64,000 nt of DNA from Nematostella vectensis (Eukaryota > Cnidaria > Anthozoa > Actiniaria > Edwardsiidae). The notes below the pieces were generated by a model, which made no database searches, was not told the origin of the DNA, and saw nothing but the letters and a program-made list of their open reading frames with translations. The number at the start of each line of letters is the position of its first letter. Within the stretch, counting starts at the first letter, position 1. Location of the stretch: positions 5,876,741-5,940,740 of the forward strand of contig NC_064038.1 of the NCBI RefSeq assembly GCF_932526225.1, read 5' to 3'. This document shows, piece after piece, positions 14,301-25,479 of the stretch. A program made the position numbers and the translations under genes.

Positions 14301-16600
14301 AAAGGCACATGACCGGTGCAAGGAACGAGGTGGAAGATCCCTTGTCTCGCGAGCATGGACGCGGTCGACATGTTGTCTACAGTATACCAAGCGTGTGTGG
14401 GGTTCTTGAAGCAATTCCCTCTCGCGCACTGCAAATTAACCCCACGTGTTAAAACCACGTCAAAAGCTATAAGGATTCCGAAAGACCAAAAGCCAAAGGG
14501 ACCCACACTAGCGCTTGTCACATTTAATCTTTGTGAGTTTTAATTAAACAGAGCTTAACTATGAGATTGAACGCGGTTTAGCGATGTCTAAGCCAATCAA
14601 ATGCGGAAACTGCTCGTTGTTTTCAAGCGCGCCGACCAGCAAAGAAAAACCAAAGATGCCGACAAAATGAACTTTTCTACCGCACATGGCAGGAAAGCGT
14701 TCATGGCTTAGGGATTAAATCACTAGCATCGCTTCGACAGCACTCCAAAAACACTAATTCTTTTCCGTGTTCCATGTTATACGACTTACTCTAAGCTCAA
14801 ATTAAACAGTTTACATTAATCATTTAGCAGAGTTAATATTTGAGCAGAGTAGAGGAAACCGAAAAAGGTATTTACTCTGTGCCGGCAAAAAATAAATACC
14901 GCTTTTGATTCGGAGTCTTTTTTAATTTGAAAAACACACCTACTCATTTTAATTAAAATAATACACACTTTAATCCACAGAAAGGGCTTCACCGACACTT
15001 TATTTTTATTAAATGCCCAAGCTGTAGAGTTTAATTCTGTAGTATGACAGCTTGTGTGAAGCGTTTCGTTCTATCTCGAGCTGTTTTTGTGGCTCTTGTT
15101 CAGTATTCAAGACGGAACAGATCGAGATCGGTGCTTTTGACTTCACCGCACGATAGGAGTAAAACTATCAACAATGGCGTATTCAACCACACCACTTACT
15201 ATGTGATCCCTTTGTGTATTTAACGAAAAGAACAGTAAACTTCTCCCTCTAAACCATCTCCAGTAGAGCATTCTTAACAAGAACCTCTGGCTTCCTATAG
15301 TGAGTCTTGTTACCCGAATAAAAGGGATTTTACTCCACAACAGCTACGTATGTTTTGATGACTAATAATAGGGAACAATTAATTATAGTTGTCTGGAGCA
15401 ATACAACGCCTCTAATTACAATTGTTTGCGGCAAAATGAAGGGATAACATAGTTTATTTTTGCGGTTTACGCTCCCTTGATCCGCAACAATCGATAAAAA
15501 CCAACGGAATGTAAACAGGTTATGACTGTCTATTCTTGCCGCATTGAAGGCACGTGACTTAAAGAAATGACCTCCTTATGCGTGGATTTTTTTAGCCGCA
15601 GAAAAATGGGACAATGCGTCGTGTCAACTTCTACATCGTATGGTGCCTTTTTTTCAATTTGTATAGGCTGTTGCTGTAATAGATAGAATAAAAGTCCAAT
15701 TTAGAATCCCACTATGTCCATTGTGTACTTAAGGCTCGTATACGTACTTAAGGTGCGTGCGCACGGTGCGCGTCACACCTTTGCCGTGGGTCATTCCCGG
15801 TGCACACGGTGAGAAAAAACATTCACGCGTGCTCTTTGCTAAAAAAAACTCACAGTGTGCAGACGTCAATCGAACGAAATTACGTCTCGCAAGCAGCTAA
15901 GGCAAAATGATCTCATGCGTTTGAACTGTGCGTTTTTGGCCTCGCGAGGCAGTGCCAATTGCACGCGTGAAATTTTCTTCGCCGTAGCGCCGGGCTTTAT
16001 TAAAGGATCGTCAAATGCTATCCTGTTTTCATATGATTCCTTTGACTGTGTACCCCCCTCCCCCCAGCAAATCCGCCCTTGACTTCAAGTCTACTTCTAA
16101 GTCTACTGAGTAGACGGCCAATGTCTTTCTCACTTTCAAGCCAACTAATACCTTGGCTACCAGAGCCTCCAGACTTTTCTGTCCAGTGACGCTCAGCCAA
16201 AATGTCGAGAGAAGTCTTGAGGCTCTGGTACCCAGGGAAGCTAATCGACTAAAAAAATCCAACTCTTCAGTACAGTAAAGACATATTTAATGCAATCTAA
16301 AAGCGCTTACAAATCATACAAAACTGCTGTGGTAGCCGTAGAGCATCATCTAGCCTATATTGTGCTACATGTAAAATCCCATACATGGGATAAGTTTTCA
16401 TTTACAACTTGGTAAATCATTGAGTTATATAATATATATGCTCTGAAGTATATTCTCATATTATTGTATATACGTTGCTAAGGACACATCAGCCTAAGGG
16501 GTTTAAAAACAGATGATATGGGGCGGGAAGCATGGAAGGGAAGGGGGGGGTGGGTGGATGAAGGAAGTGTTTAAGGCTGACACCTTAGCATCCTAATCGT
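14301..16600. other. Spacer with a GC-richer island and repeat copy
   Basis: At 14300-14543 both strands are open for 75-90 codons and base composition is richer in GC, but neither product shows a known motif. At about 15995-16080 lies one copy of a dispersed repeat (core ATTAAAGGATCGTCAAATGC, then TTTTCATATGAT and a C-rich tract) whose second copy is at about 19455-19540. Nothing else could be supported. Confidence 0.4.
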
Positions 16601-16614
16601 GTTCGCCTGCGAAA

Positions 16615-17040
16615 CGATTCTAAGGAGAGTTGCGTGACGAATTGCGTGACAATTATGAAGACTGCGTGACAAATTGCATGACATATTTTGAGGTTGCATG
16701 ACATATTTTGAGGTTGCATGAAATATTGCGTGACAAATGTCGAGACTGCGTTAAATTGTGTGTAGTGGCAAAAGGAAGTTAAGAGATAGGTGGGTTTTAC
16801 AATGCAAAGGCTATTGCGTGACATGTTAGGATTTTGACAATTGCGTGACTGTGACGTATAATGGTTACCTGATATATTGAATGGCCGCGTGACACCTAAC
16901 TTTATTACATATATTACTTGACTCGTGTAACATTGTGGGCATGACTGACGTTAGTTCTTGTGTGACATCTGAAACAGCACGGATTGGCTGGTGTAACCAA
17001 GGATTTCGTGACCATTTTGTAGCGTGACATATTAATTGCA
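16615..17040. repeat. Degenerate GCGTGACA repeats
   Basis: A loosely spaced series of GCGTGACA/GCATGACATATT motifs, including two adjacent copies of TTGCATGACATATTTTGAGG, recurring at irregular intervals. It reads as a decayed minisatellite. No coding function is likely. Confidence 0.6.
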
Positions 17041-17744
17041 ACTCTCCTCATAAGAAAGTAATTAAAAATTAGTATAATCTACCATCTATTTCCCTATCTC
17101 CTTTAGTGTGTGTTGTCTCTGCCATTTAGCGGATTTAGGGAAACGTCTACTAGTGGTGACTAATATAGTCCAATTATGGATCCAACTCTGCAAACATAGG
17201 GTAAACAAAAGCCAAACTAGCAACAATCTTCGGGATTGCTGTATCTATAGACTTAGCTTGAGGCTAGATGGTAATTTGTAGCAATTCTTGGTCGGTTTGT
17301 AACCGGCTTTCGTCATATTCGAGTTCTTGGGTGTAGTCTGCGTAATTATATGGTCTCCAACGTGATTATCTGGTGATATACCATGGTGTATTTCATTACT
17401 TGTGTATTTCATTGATAACTCTTTTGGCCTTCTTTTGACCTTAAGATGTTTATGGTAATAATTGGTTGACTCTGTTCTTGCTGATTCGGGTGATGATAAT
17501 TTTGTTGACTTTGTCCTTGATTATTCTGGTGATGATTATTGTGTTGACACTATCCTTGTAGATATTTTCGTATTCTTGCTTTAATGCATATTGTACTTTT
17601 GACATCTCAACCGCTGTCATTCTACGTGGAACTCATGTAAAAATGTTCATTTATCGCGTTTTATCGAATTCAATCTGTTGTCCATGTGGGTACACACAAG
17701 CATGCGCAATGCGTAATCTGCGTGCGTATTGTTAGATCGATTTT

Positions 17745-17915
17745 CCTGTGCATGTGCAGTGCTATAAGTCCGCTGTCCTGTTATTCGTACATGCCTATTT
17801 CTTTAAATCCTCTGCACATGTGTAGTGCTACCAGTCCGCTGTCCTGTAATTCGTGCATGCCTATTTCTTTAAATCCTCTGCGCATGTTCAGTGCTACCAG
17901 TCCGCTGTTCGCACA
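17745..17915. repeat. 66-bp minisatellite, about 2.7 copies
   Basis: The sequence AGTCCGCTGTCC recurs with an exact 66-base period (17767, 17833, 17899). Units contain CATGCCTATTTCTTTAAATC and end in a CATGTGCAGTGCTA-like block. It lies just downstream of the Bcl-2-like stop codon, in or near its 3' UTR. Confidence 0.8.
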
Positions 17916-17980
17916 CGATCTCTGGCCCATGTCTATAGTGCGCATGCGTCGTATATGCGCGGCAATTGTTAAATCCTAGT

Positions 17981-20900
17981 TTATGAGCAGCTTTGGTAAA
18001 CAACGGTTGCCATGGTGCCGATCCCGAGGGTTGCGAGGACTAGTCCCGTCCACCAGCGTTTTTCTGTCTGCGTAGGGTCTTGAAAGTGAGTATTAAACGT
18101 GTCCTGGAAAAGAGCAAAATACGATTTAGTGATTCTTTCGCTTAGCGTTGCTATTTGTTACTCGACTAAAATCAGTTTCCATTCTAATAAGGGTGAATAA
18201 ACATATCTATTTGAGTTCATCTTATCTAAACTTATTATCTATCAGACTTTTCTATCGGGCTTTTCTAAACTCAGTTTAGATAGCCCAGATAGAAAAGTTT
18301 GGAAAAGCCAGATAGATCTCAGTTTAGAAAAGCCGGATAGATAAGTTATCCAGTAACTTTTAGTATCTAGCTTTTCTAAACTTAATCCATCTGGCTTTTC
18401 TAAACTGATCTATCTGGCTTTTCTAACCTTAAGGCATCCCTTTTCTAAACTTATCTATATGGCTTTTCTAAACTTATCTATATGGCTTTTCTATCTTATC
18501 TATCTGGCTTTTCTAAACTTATCTATCTGGCTTATCTGAGTCACCTTAACTTCCTCTATGATTGGAAATACAAAACAGACTCGTATCTAGGCTAGAAAAA
18601 TACGTGTTAAGAGTTAATTTGACATCCCTTCTCTCCTATATGGTTTTAAAGAGAGCTTGTCTACTGGACGGCCTTAGATGTTTTTGGCAGCGATTCCTGT
18701 AATTTATGCGATGAATTTGTGATATATTTTGTGAAAATAGTATGGCCATATAATTACTAATCTTGCCTCAGATATCTAGCAAGTAAATTTTGACGTCATG
18801 GCTTTTTTTATCGTATTTTTGATGTCATTACACTCATCATGACGTCATTGGTAAAACGAGCCCCACTCACTCCAGAAACTTCCATAGCATCTTGCCTTGG
18901 AACAGACTATTTTTACATTGCCAACCGAAATATCATCTTGCTTGGTTACGTTGGTAACCCAAATTTGCACGATGGAATGCGTGGGCATAGACATCCGGTG
19001 TAGAGAAAGAAACCCTACCATTGGCATTGGTATAGACAAAATAAAAACGCCATGTATCAAGTCGTGGTTACACCCCTTAGTTGACATGGTGCCTTCAGGT
19101 GCGCATTTAGAGAAATTTTATGTAAATATTTAAAAATATTAAAGTTTAAAAGAGTTTTTATTATATTTGTATAGACAAAATAAAAACGCTGGGTTGCATC
19201 CCTTTGCTGACAAAGGTCTTCAAGCGAAACTTTAGAGAAAATTTAATGTAAATATTTAAAGTAATTAAAATATGCTAAGCTTCTCATGTGTATAATGACA
19301 AGCCTGTAATATGCTTTCTCTACCTTACTCACACCCGGGTCCAGGGTGTTTTAAATTTCAAAAACAAAGCCCAGTTCTACTATGATATATGTCAGTATTA
19401 CTGAGCCAGGCGTGTACCTATGGGGCTCCTTGGCCGCCAAAAAAGTGATTTATTTCCTATTAAAGGATTGTCAAATCTTATCCTTTTCCATATGATATCT
19501 ATGACTGCGCATCCCCCCAGCCAATCCTGGAACGCGTCTGTTTGGAGATTTCAAGTGTCTTACAAAGCTTCAATTTTTGCGTCACTTTGACATAACGTCT
19601 TTCATATCTGCAAATATCGTCTGGCGTCCCGAGCTCTATTCTACTCGTTTTAGACGGCATATACCGCATTTAGCATAACCGGGTTTTGCGGAACTTTTCT
19701 GTTACCACTTGGCGTCTTTGAAGCGGGGCGATTGCTGAACATCACAAAGAGGATTCAATCTCTCTTTATTAATTCATTATGTTCTCCTTGAGCGAAGCTA
19801 TTTGGCTAAGACATTAGCGTTTCCCCATAAATACTGACTTTTATCATAGCCTCACATAATGCGTCCAGTTTTAAAGAAAGTTAATCAGCCACCTTGTAAT
19901 TGTTTTACGTTTGAAAATAAAACTGTCTAATTTGAAATAATATTTCACGTTATATTGGATACATTTATAAATATGAAACATTTATTAATAATATTTCATT
20001 GAAAGTGTCTTTTCTGTCACGGCCGTTTTTTGTAGCAGCTTTAAGTGGCTGTGTGATGTGTATTCATTAGACGAGTGATTTAGCAATCCATGCTACGTGC
20101 GCAATGACGAGTAAAATCACTCACTGCTTATGCTGTGCATATCGCATTGCGGCTAAAATCATTTGTATACAACTGTCAATATAAACCTTCAAACTTCAAA
20201 TAGTGGCAAGTTTCCAAGAGCACTCTTAAGCGTTTGTCAAAAACGTGCAAAGTTTGCAGAATCGTGCGACTGGCTCGTTTCAAACGTGCAAACCTGAATA
20301 ATAGGCAAAAAACAAAGCTGCAAATCTTAGTAATCCCGTGAATTATCTTTTTTATCCGATTACCTAGGTACTTTTTCATCAATATGGCATTGTTATTAAG
20401 GCCACCAACGGTTTACAGGAATGAAAAGGCGGAGTGTAAATGGAAAGGGGAGCAAAAATAATTTTTAACATTGATAAACATCAAATCCTCAGCACAAACC
20501 TGGATGTAATATATTTGTTTTGTTTTTCGTGTAAACTTTTCCGAGATGTTTAATATCAATATTATGTTCACCGAACCACCTTTGTGTATTGGGGTTGCAT
20601 TTCCTGCACTGTGATTGGCCCATCATAATCACGTGTCACGTATTGCATTTTTGTCCTAACATCTTTATCCTTGGCAACTCCGCAATGAATAGCTTCCAAT
20701 GAAACCTCCCTGGATTTTTTTTTAGAAATTCTCAATTTCCAGTATTCCCCTATTTGAAATACATGGTTTTTCTAAAATGCATCGTGATAACATAAGAGTT
20801 GGATTTTACGTTCTTCTTCGGACTCTAGCGCATTCTTAGCTCATTTGCATTGCTTGTAAAATAAAAAATGCATACTTCATCAAACAAAGATAATGGTAAA

Positions 20901-21848
20901 ACGGAAATTATAATTCTATAACAATTGGATGTAAAATGAGGGATTTTTTTTTCATAAAAGCTGTCGATAAAAATATTCATTTTGTTATGACAAAAACACA
21001 GTGCGTTTATCAATTCCTGTTTACTCACGTTTGAATGAGTACTTGCTTGCATCAGCAAAATGATAAATTACCGCGATCTCAGTGACGCAATTGCAGCTAT
21101 TTTATAGCTGTTAACACTTTTTTACCCACACTCCGCACATAACACACCATGTTTTAATTGAAACAGAACGCGCTAAGACCACTTTTCAATAAAACACGGT
21201 TTTACTTATTCACTATAACTGTGTAATCGCTCTAAGCTTTGCAAGAAAAAAAAATTTCTTGTGCACTCAAGCAAACTCACAAAACACACTTTCTAATTGC
21301 TACCTGTATTATAATCTCTCATTGAGCTCAAAGTGTGCTTATAAGAGCTTAAATTCTACATCTTACCGTTAATGTTTATTAGGATTTCCGTTTGAGAGAT
21401 AAGCATTACTCACCCATCCCCCTTGGGTCTGTATCCAGTGGGACAGATTCGCGATGTAGTCCCCTAACCAAGCCTCGACTTCTCGTACGCCATCGTGCAA
21501 ACCGTTTCTCGCGCAGAACTGCGCAAGTCTACCCCCAAACGTAAAAACAGCGACGATTCTCCCCCAGTTTATACCATCCTTGAACACCTCATCAGCAACT
21601 TGCACGAATTTCTCGTGCGCCGAATTTGCAGTCATGTTTAGACTATTGCACATGTTACAAAGCAGCGGCCCGTGCCTTTCCTCGAGCTCGTCGCTAAGTC
21701 TCCTCATATTGCGCGCTGTCAGACTTGTGGAGATTCTTCCATTGCCTGTACGGTATGATATCAGGTCTTGAGCCAAGAAGTGAGCTTGTCGGTTCAACGT
21801 CTCTAACGTCTCCGAACACGGTTTTCTCTGCGCCTGTAAAGCAGCCAT
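17981..21848 (-). CDS. BCL2L: Bcl-2-family apoptosis regulator, multi-BH-domain
   Basis: Two coding exons on the minus strand: 21848-21414 and 18103-17981, joined in phase 0 to give 185 residues. Domains in order: BH4-like helix (about 19-34, LNRQAHFLAQDLISYR); BH3 (about 44-60, NMRRLSDEL with L51, D53, L55); BH1 with the signature NWGR at 94-97 inside VFKDGINWGRIVAVFTFG; BH2 WIQTQGGW|DTF around 138-148; C-terminal membrane anchor about 163-180 (WWTGLVLATLGIGTMATVV). The intron (GTGAGT donor, TTTTCCAG acceptor) falls directly after the BH2 tryptophan, the conserved intron site of this family. Such proteins sit on mitochondrial/ER membranes and control outer-membrane permeabilisation by binding BH3 helices. 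GGWDTF and the BH4-like helix favour a pro-survival type, but a Bak/Bok-type role cannot be excluded. The first in-frame ATG (21848) was chosen; the frame stays open upstream to 21986 without another ATG, so an extra 5' exon remains possible. Confidence 0.93.
18215..18540. repeat. About 21-bp repeats in both orientations (intron)
   Basis: A cluster inside the Bcl-2-like intron, just before its last exon. The unit TATCTGGCTTTTCTAAACTT is repeated many times in one orientation, while at about 18270-18345 the reverse complement (AAGTTTAGAAAAGCC-type) occurs at least three times. The opposite orientations could fold into a long hairpin in the pre-mRNA. Confidence 0.8.
19029..19275. repeat. Tandem duplication, about 140 bp (intron)
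   Basis: Two related blocks begin with ATAGACAAAATAAAAACGC (19031 and 19171) and both run to ATGTAAATATTTAAA. They are imperfect. They lie inside the Bcl-2-like intron. Confidence 0.6.
19455..19540. repeat. Dispersed repeat copy (partner at about 15995)
   Basis: Shares TTAAAGGATTGTCAAATC...CATATGATA...TGACTG...CCCCCAGCCAATCC with the segment at about 15995-16080. It probably belongs to a non-autonomous transposon end; boundaries are not clear. Confidence 0.5.
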
Positions 21849-22800
21849 AGCACATAAAATATCATGAAAACGGAGTGGTGCTTTGCGTAGAAAGCTAAAT
21901 CTTGCAGCAGTGGAATTATTAGCTCTTGTTGCTTCCTGTGATTTGCAGCGACTTTTAAAGAACTCCCCAAGCACCCGCACAACCACCTGCTATCAACATT
22001 CTACATACACTTGGCTTCCGAACCCTGATTGGCTGGTTCGGTAAATACCACGATTTGATTGGTTGCTGTTGCACAGCGAATAAATAATGCTTGTTACATG
22101 GTTTGTTAACTGCAGTTGGTAAAAGCTATATTTAGGTTTCCTTTTTTCAAAACCAAAAAAGGTGAGATTATTATAACAGCAGCACGTTTTTCTTTTCAAA
22201 AGAAGTGAGGTTTTCAAGATAATTTTAAAGTTTGACCTATGCAAGGCTGATTTTTGTTCATTTTAAGTTAAATTGTATATATTATTAATTATTATCATTA
22301 TATAAAACCATATTTCAAGTTCAAGGCGATTCCCAGGACAACTGAATTTAAACTATAATTACGAAAAGACCTACATTGTTTTCAAATTCTAAACTTTTTC
22401 TGTGCGACTAGAACCATCTAAATACACCATACAATGATGGGTGAAAATTATATATACTGAAAAAAAATCGTTCATCTGAACTTACAGGAGGTTGCCCTCA
22501 TGCAGTTTTTAGGGTTAAAAAAATGATTTTTGTTGTCTATACATTTTGTTGTTTGTTTGTTTTTAGGGGGGGAGGGGGTAGAATTTAAAGGCAAGTATTT
22601 CGGGGTCTAATTTCTATATGGGAATTTTTTGTGCTTGCAGACTCTTCTGCTTCCATTTTGATAGACGAGTATCTCCTGGTACTTGAATAAACACTTCACG
22701 CCATTGTAAATTATTTCATCCCTATTCATGTTTCATTTATTCTTCATCAGCTTTTAAACTAAACAGGTAAACAATGATTATTTGAAAATCATCTAGTGAA
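21849..22800. other. 5' flank of the Bcl-2-like gene and AT-rich spacer
   Basis: Contains the upstream region of the minus-strand Bcl-2-like gene, including an inverted CCAAT-type TGATTGGCTGG at about 22026 and a further GATTGGTTG at about 22056. No TATA box is evident at a sensible distance. Beyond about 22260 it is AT-rich with nothing recognisable. Confidence 0.4.
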
Positions 22801-23002
22801 TGTGTAGTTCCAGAAAATATCCATAGCCCCCATGGAGGGGATTGCAAATTCCGGGGGGGGGGAGGGGGTTGCCAGGAATTTCCAGAGGGGAGGGGGGTAA
22901 AATTCCGTTTTTCCTTAACAGCAACTATATTTTTTCCAGGGGGGGTGCAAATTTCAAACGTGGGGGGGGGGGGGGGTTATGGGTATTTTCTGGAGTTACA
23001 CA
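22801..23002. mobile_element. MITE with G-rich core, terminal inverted repeats
   Basis: A roughly 200-base element bounded by inverted repeats: TGTGTAGTTCCAGAAAATAT on the left and the complement of TGTGTAACTCCAGAAAATAC on the right, each followed by CC(A)TA-CCCC. The core is dominated by G runs. No coding capacity. A second, partial copy is at about 48971-49145, so this is a family. Confidence 0.75.
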
Positions 23003-23345
23003 ATCATCAACAGAAACAACTACTTCTTGAAAAACCGTAAAATACACCCAAATATCAACAGAAACAACTACTTCTTGAAAAACCGTAAAATACACCCAAA
23101 TATCAACAGAAACAACTACTTTTTGAATAACCGTAAAATACACCCAAATATCAACAGAAACAACTACTTCTTGAATAACCGTAAAATACCCCCAAATATC
23201 AACAGAAACAACTACTTCTTGAATAACCGTAAAATACACCCAAATATCAACAGAAACAACTACTTCTTGAATAACCGTAAAATACACCCAAATATCAACA
23301 GAAACAACTACTTCTTGAATAACCGTAAAATACACCCAAATATTA
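23003..23345. repeat. 48-bp minisatellite, about 7 copies
   Basis: Seven near-identical units (ATCAACAGAAACAACTACTT, then CTTGAATAACCGTAAAATAC and ACCCAAAT). The period of 48 is 16 codons, so both strands stay open (139 and 161 codons) with 16-residue periodic peptides. The array begins at the right terminus of the neighbouring MITE. No start, signal or domain supports expression. Confidence 0.9.
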
Positions 23346-24668
23346 TTGCCGCCATGGCATATCTCCTTTTCTCGCGGAGTTTTCGTGACAAATGCTGAAG
23401 CTTGTTTCATTTTAGAGCCCGCTCACGTACGTCCGATAAACAGGAAGTTCTAAGTCTATTGACAGATGGTATATTGATGTGACTTGTCGCCGCGGGCTCA
23501 CATGATCGCGTGGTGTGTATAATGGTTAGGAAGCGGATAGATGGAAACAAGGGATGTGGAAAAGAATACAAAGGGAAGGTCGGAAGAGGGATCTAGGAAC
23601 GAGGAAGAAACACAGGGTTTTGAGAAAGAAAAGATGAAAACAAAAAAGATGAAATTGAGAGAAAGAAGAGAGGGAAGTTAGAATGAAAGAACAACAACAA
23701 CAGAAAGAGTTAAGTTTAGTTATTGGCTTTGTGGCACATACAATACGGATTGCAGTCAAACATAGACGGACAAAAGCAAAAATAAAATATACAAGATCAA
23801 CGACACATTGATCTAATTTAATTTGATTTTATTATTACAGGCAGTTAAGAATTGACATAACTTATTATTTATGAACGAGCACCTTTTTTTGGCAAAGTTC
23901 TTCATAATGGCATAATTTATAAATATTATTATTGTTGTTGCTGTTGCTGTTGCTGTTATTTAAAGACAGAAAGAAGAAAAGATAGAAAGAAAGAAAATAA
24001 AATAAAAGCAAGAAAAAAGGGGGAAGGGAAATCAGAAATAAAGAAACAATAAGCGGAAGCGTCAAAATGATGATGATGTGCCCTACCCCACCTCCCACAG
24101 TTCTCATTTTGCGCCCTACGTGCACTGATATATTCCTGATCACCTTATACGGCCACGTGATCCAGAAGGGGGCAAAGTACCCTATGATTATTTTCTCGAT
24201 AAAAATAGATAAGTGGAAATTAAAAGGAATAGCGATGGAAAGCTTGAAAGGAACCGTCAAACTAGCCCCAAGTTATGATAAATCCGTTGCACGTATTTTG
24301 TTTTCTATATCATGTTTTATGTCTGCTTCAATTATCCGTCCCGCGGTAAAACGCGTGTCAAAACACCAACTCTGTCAAAAAAAAAAAAAAAAAAGAACTC
24401 CCTTTCCCCGATAAAGGTTATCCAATGTCACCATGAAAATTAGTTGCGTATTCCAGGCAACATGCCCGTATACTAGAAGGACTGAAATAAAAACTAAATT
24501 TATTACATAGTGCAAATTATATGTAATTTGTTGTAAATTTGACATCAAAATACTGGACAGATAAAACGTCGCGCATTTGTCAAATATACAAACATCATGA
24601 CAGGTTTCCATTTGCTCAAGATATACTGGAACTGCCTCCTGGTAAAAAAGATAGTTTGATATACTCAC

Positions 24669-25479
24669 GGTTATATTGTCTGCATCTATCTTCATCTTCA
24701 CTTCCTTGTTCGTATCTTGTTATATATTCTTTGTATTCCTGTTAAGTATTGCGATTTTGTTCGTTTATGACCCCTGTTATCTTCTGTCGCCTGTTTTATA
24801 CCCTGTGAAGAGAACGTGTGTTAGTCCATTTTTATAATTGGAGGGGTATTGTTCAACTGACGTACGAATTGATCAACACATGTGATGTGTCACGAACACA
24901 GTTAGACATGTCACGCAAATGTCACCACAACGCCACGAAAAGTCGCGGTATCATTATTAAATTGAAATTACAAACAAGAACCTTTGTACCTGAGTTCACT
25001 GGATATAAATTTGAGATATTGGTAAACGATAAACGTTATTTATGATAAATGTTACTTATTTGACGTTATAGCAACCGATATAGTTCTATTAGCTGATTAG
25101 GGCCAATACGTTATTCTATAATATCGATACATTCTGGCTACAAATGCGCATGCATAGTTTTGGAAAACTTTCTCGGTGCGCCTGCTGTTACTATCGAAGC
25201 TGTACACCTTAATTTAGGAAGAGTTTTGATATAGAAAATAGAACAGAATAATTAAGGTTTCCTATTCAACATTAGCAAATGTGTGCATTGCTGCATATGC
25301 ATTATGATGTTATAGTATTCATTTTAAAAATTATCGTGTAGGTTATGTCGTTTGGCGAAAAGCAGCGGACTGGCACGTACTTGTGAACTTGTCTCCGAAA
25401 CGACTTGTTTCCACAATTCATTAGCGCGAATATTATTGATACACAAGTCTTGCGTACTTTGCGGTTTCATTACCGGCAT
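24669..25479 (-). CDS. Probable two-exon partial gene, unknown function
   Basis: Two segments fit together as coding exons. Exon 1 (25479-25381) starts with ATG and encodes 33 residues (MPVMKPQSTQ... RANELWKQVVSETSSQ) ending at a GTACGTG donor in phase 0. Exon 2 (24738-24669) follows a CTTAACAG acceptor, continues in phase 0 (EYKEYITRYEQGSEDEDRC) and ends in phase 1 at a strong GTGAGTAT donor, so at least one more exon should lie below 24669; I could not find it. The NELWKQVVSE stretch is loosely like short helices in ciliary microtubule inner proteins, but that resemblance is weak and I do not assign a family. Alternative: two chance exon-like segments. Confidence 0.38.

Noticed and set aside
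21849-21986. N-terminal extension of the Bcl-2-like protein (46 codons)
   Set aside because: The frame is open but starts from GTG with an in-frame TAG just upstream and no ATG; the first ATG gives a normal-sized protein beginning near the BH4-like helix.
23003-23345. CRISPR array
   Set aside because: Units are directly tandem without unique spacers, and the DNA is eukaryotic; the same holds for all other arrays here.
22925-23410. 161-codon minus and 139-codon plus open frames with 16-residue repeats
   Set aside because: Both strands open because of a 48-bp minisatellite; no start context, signal or domain.
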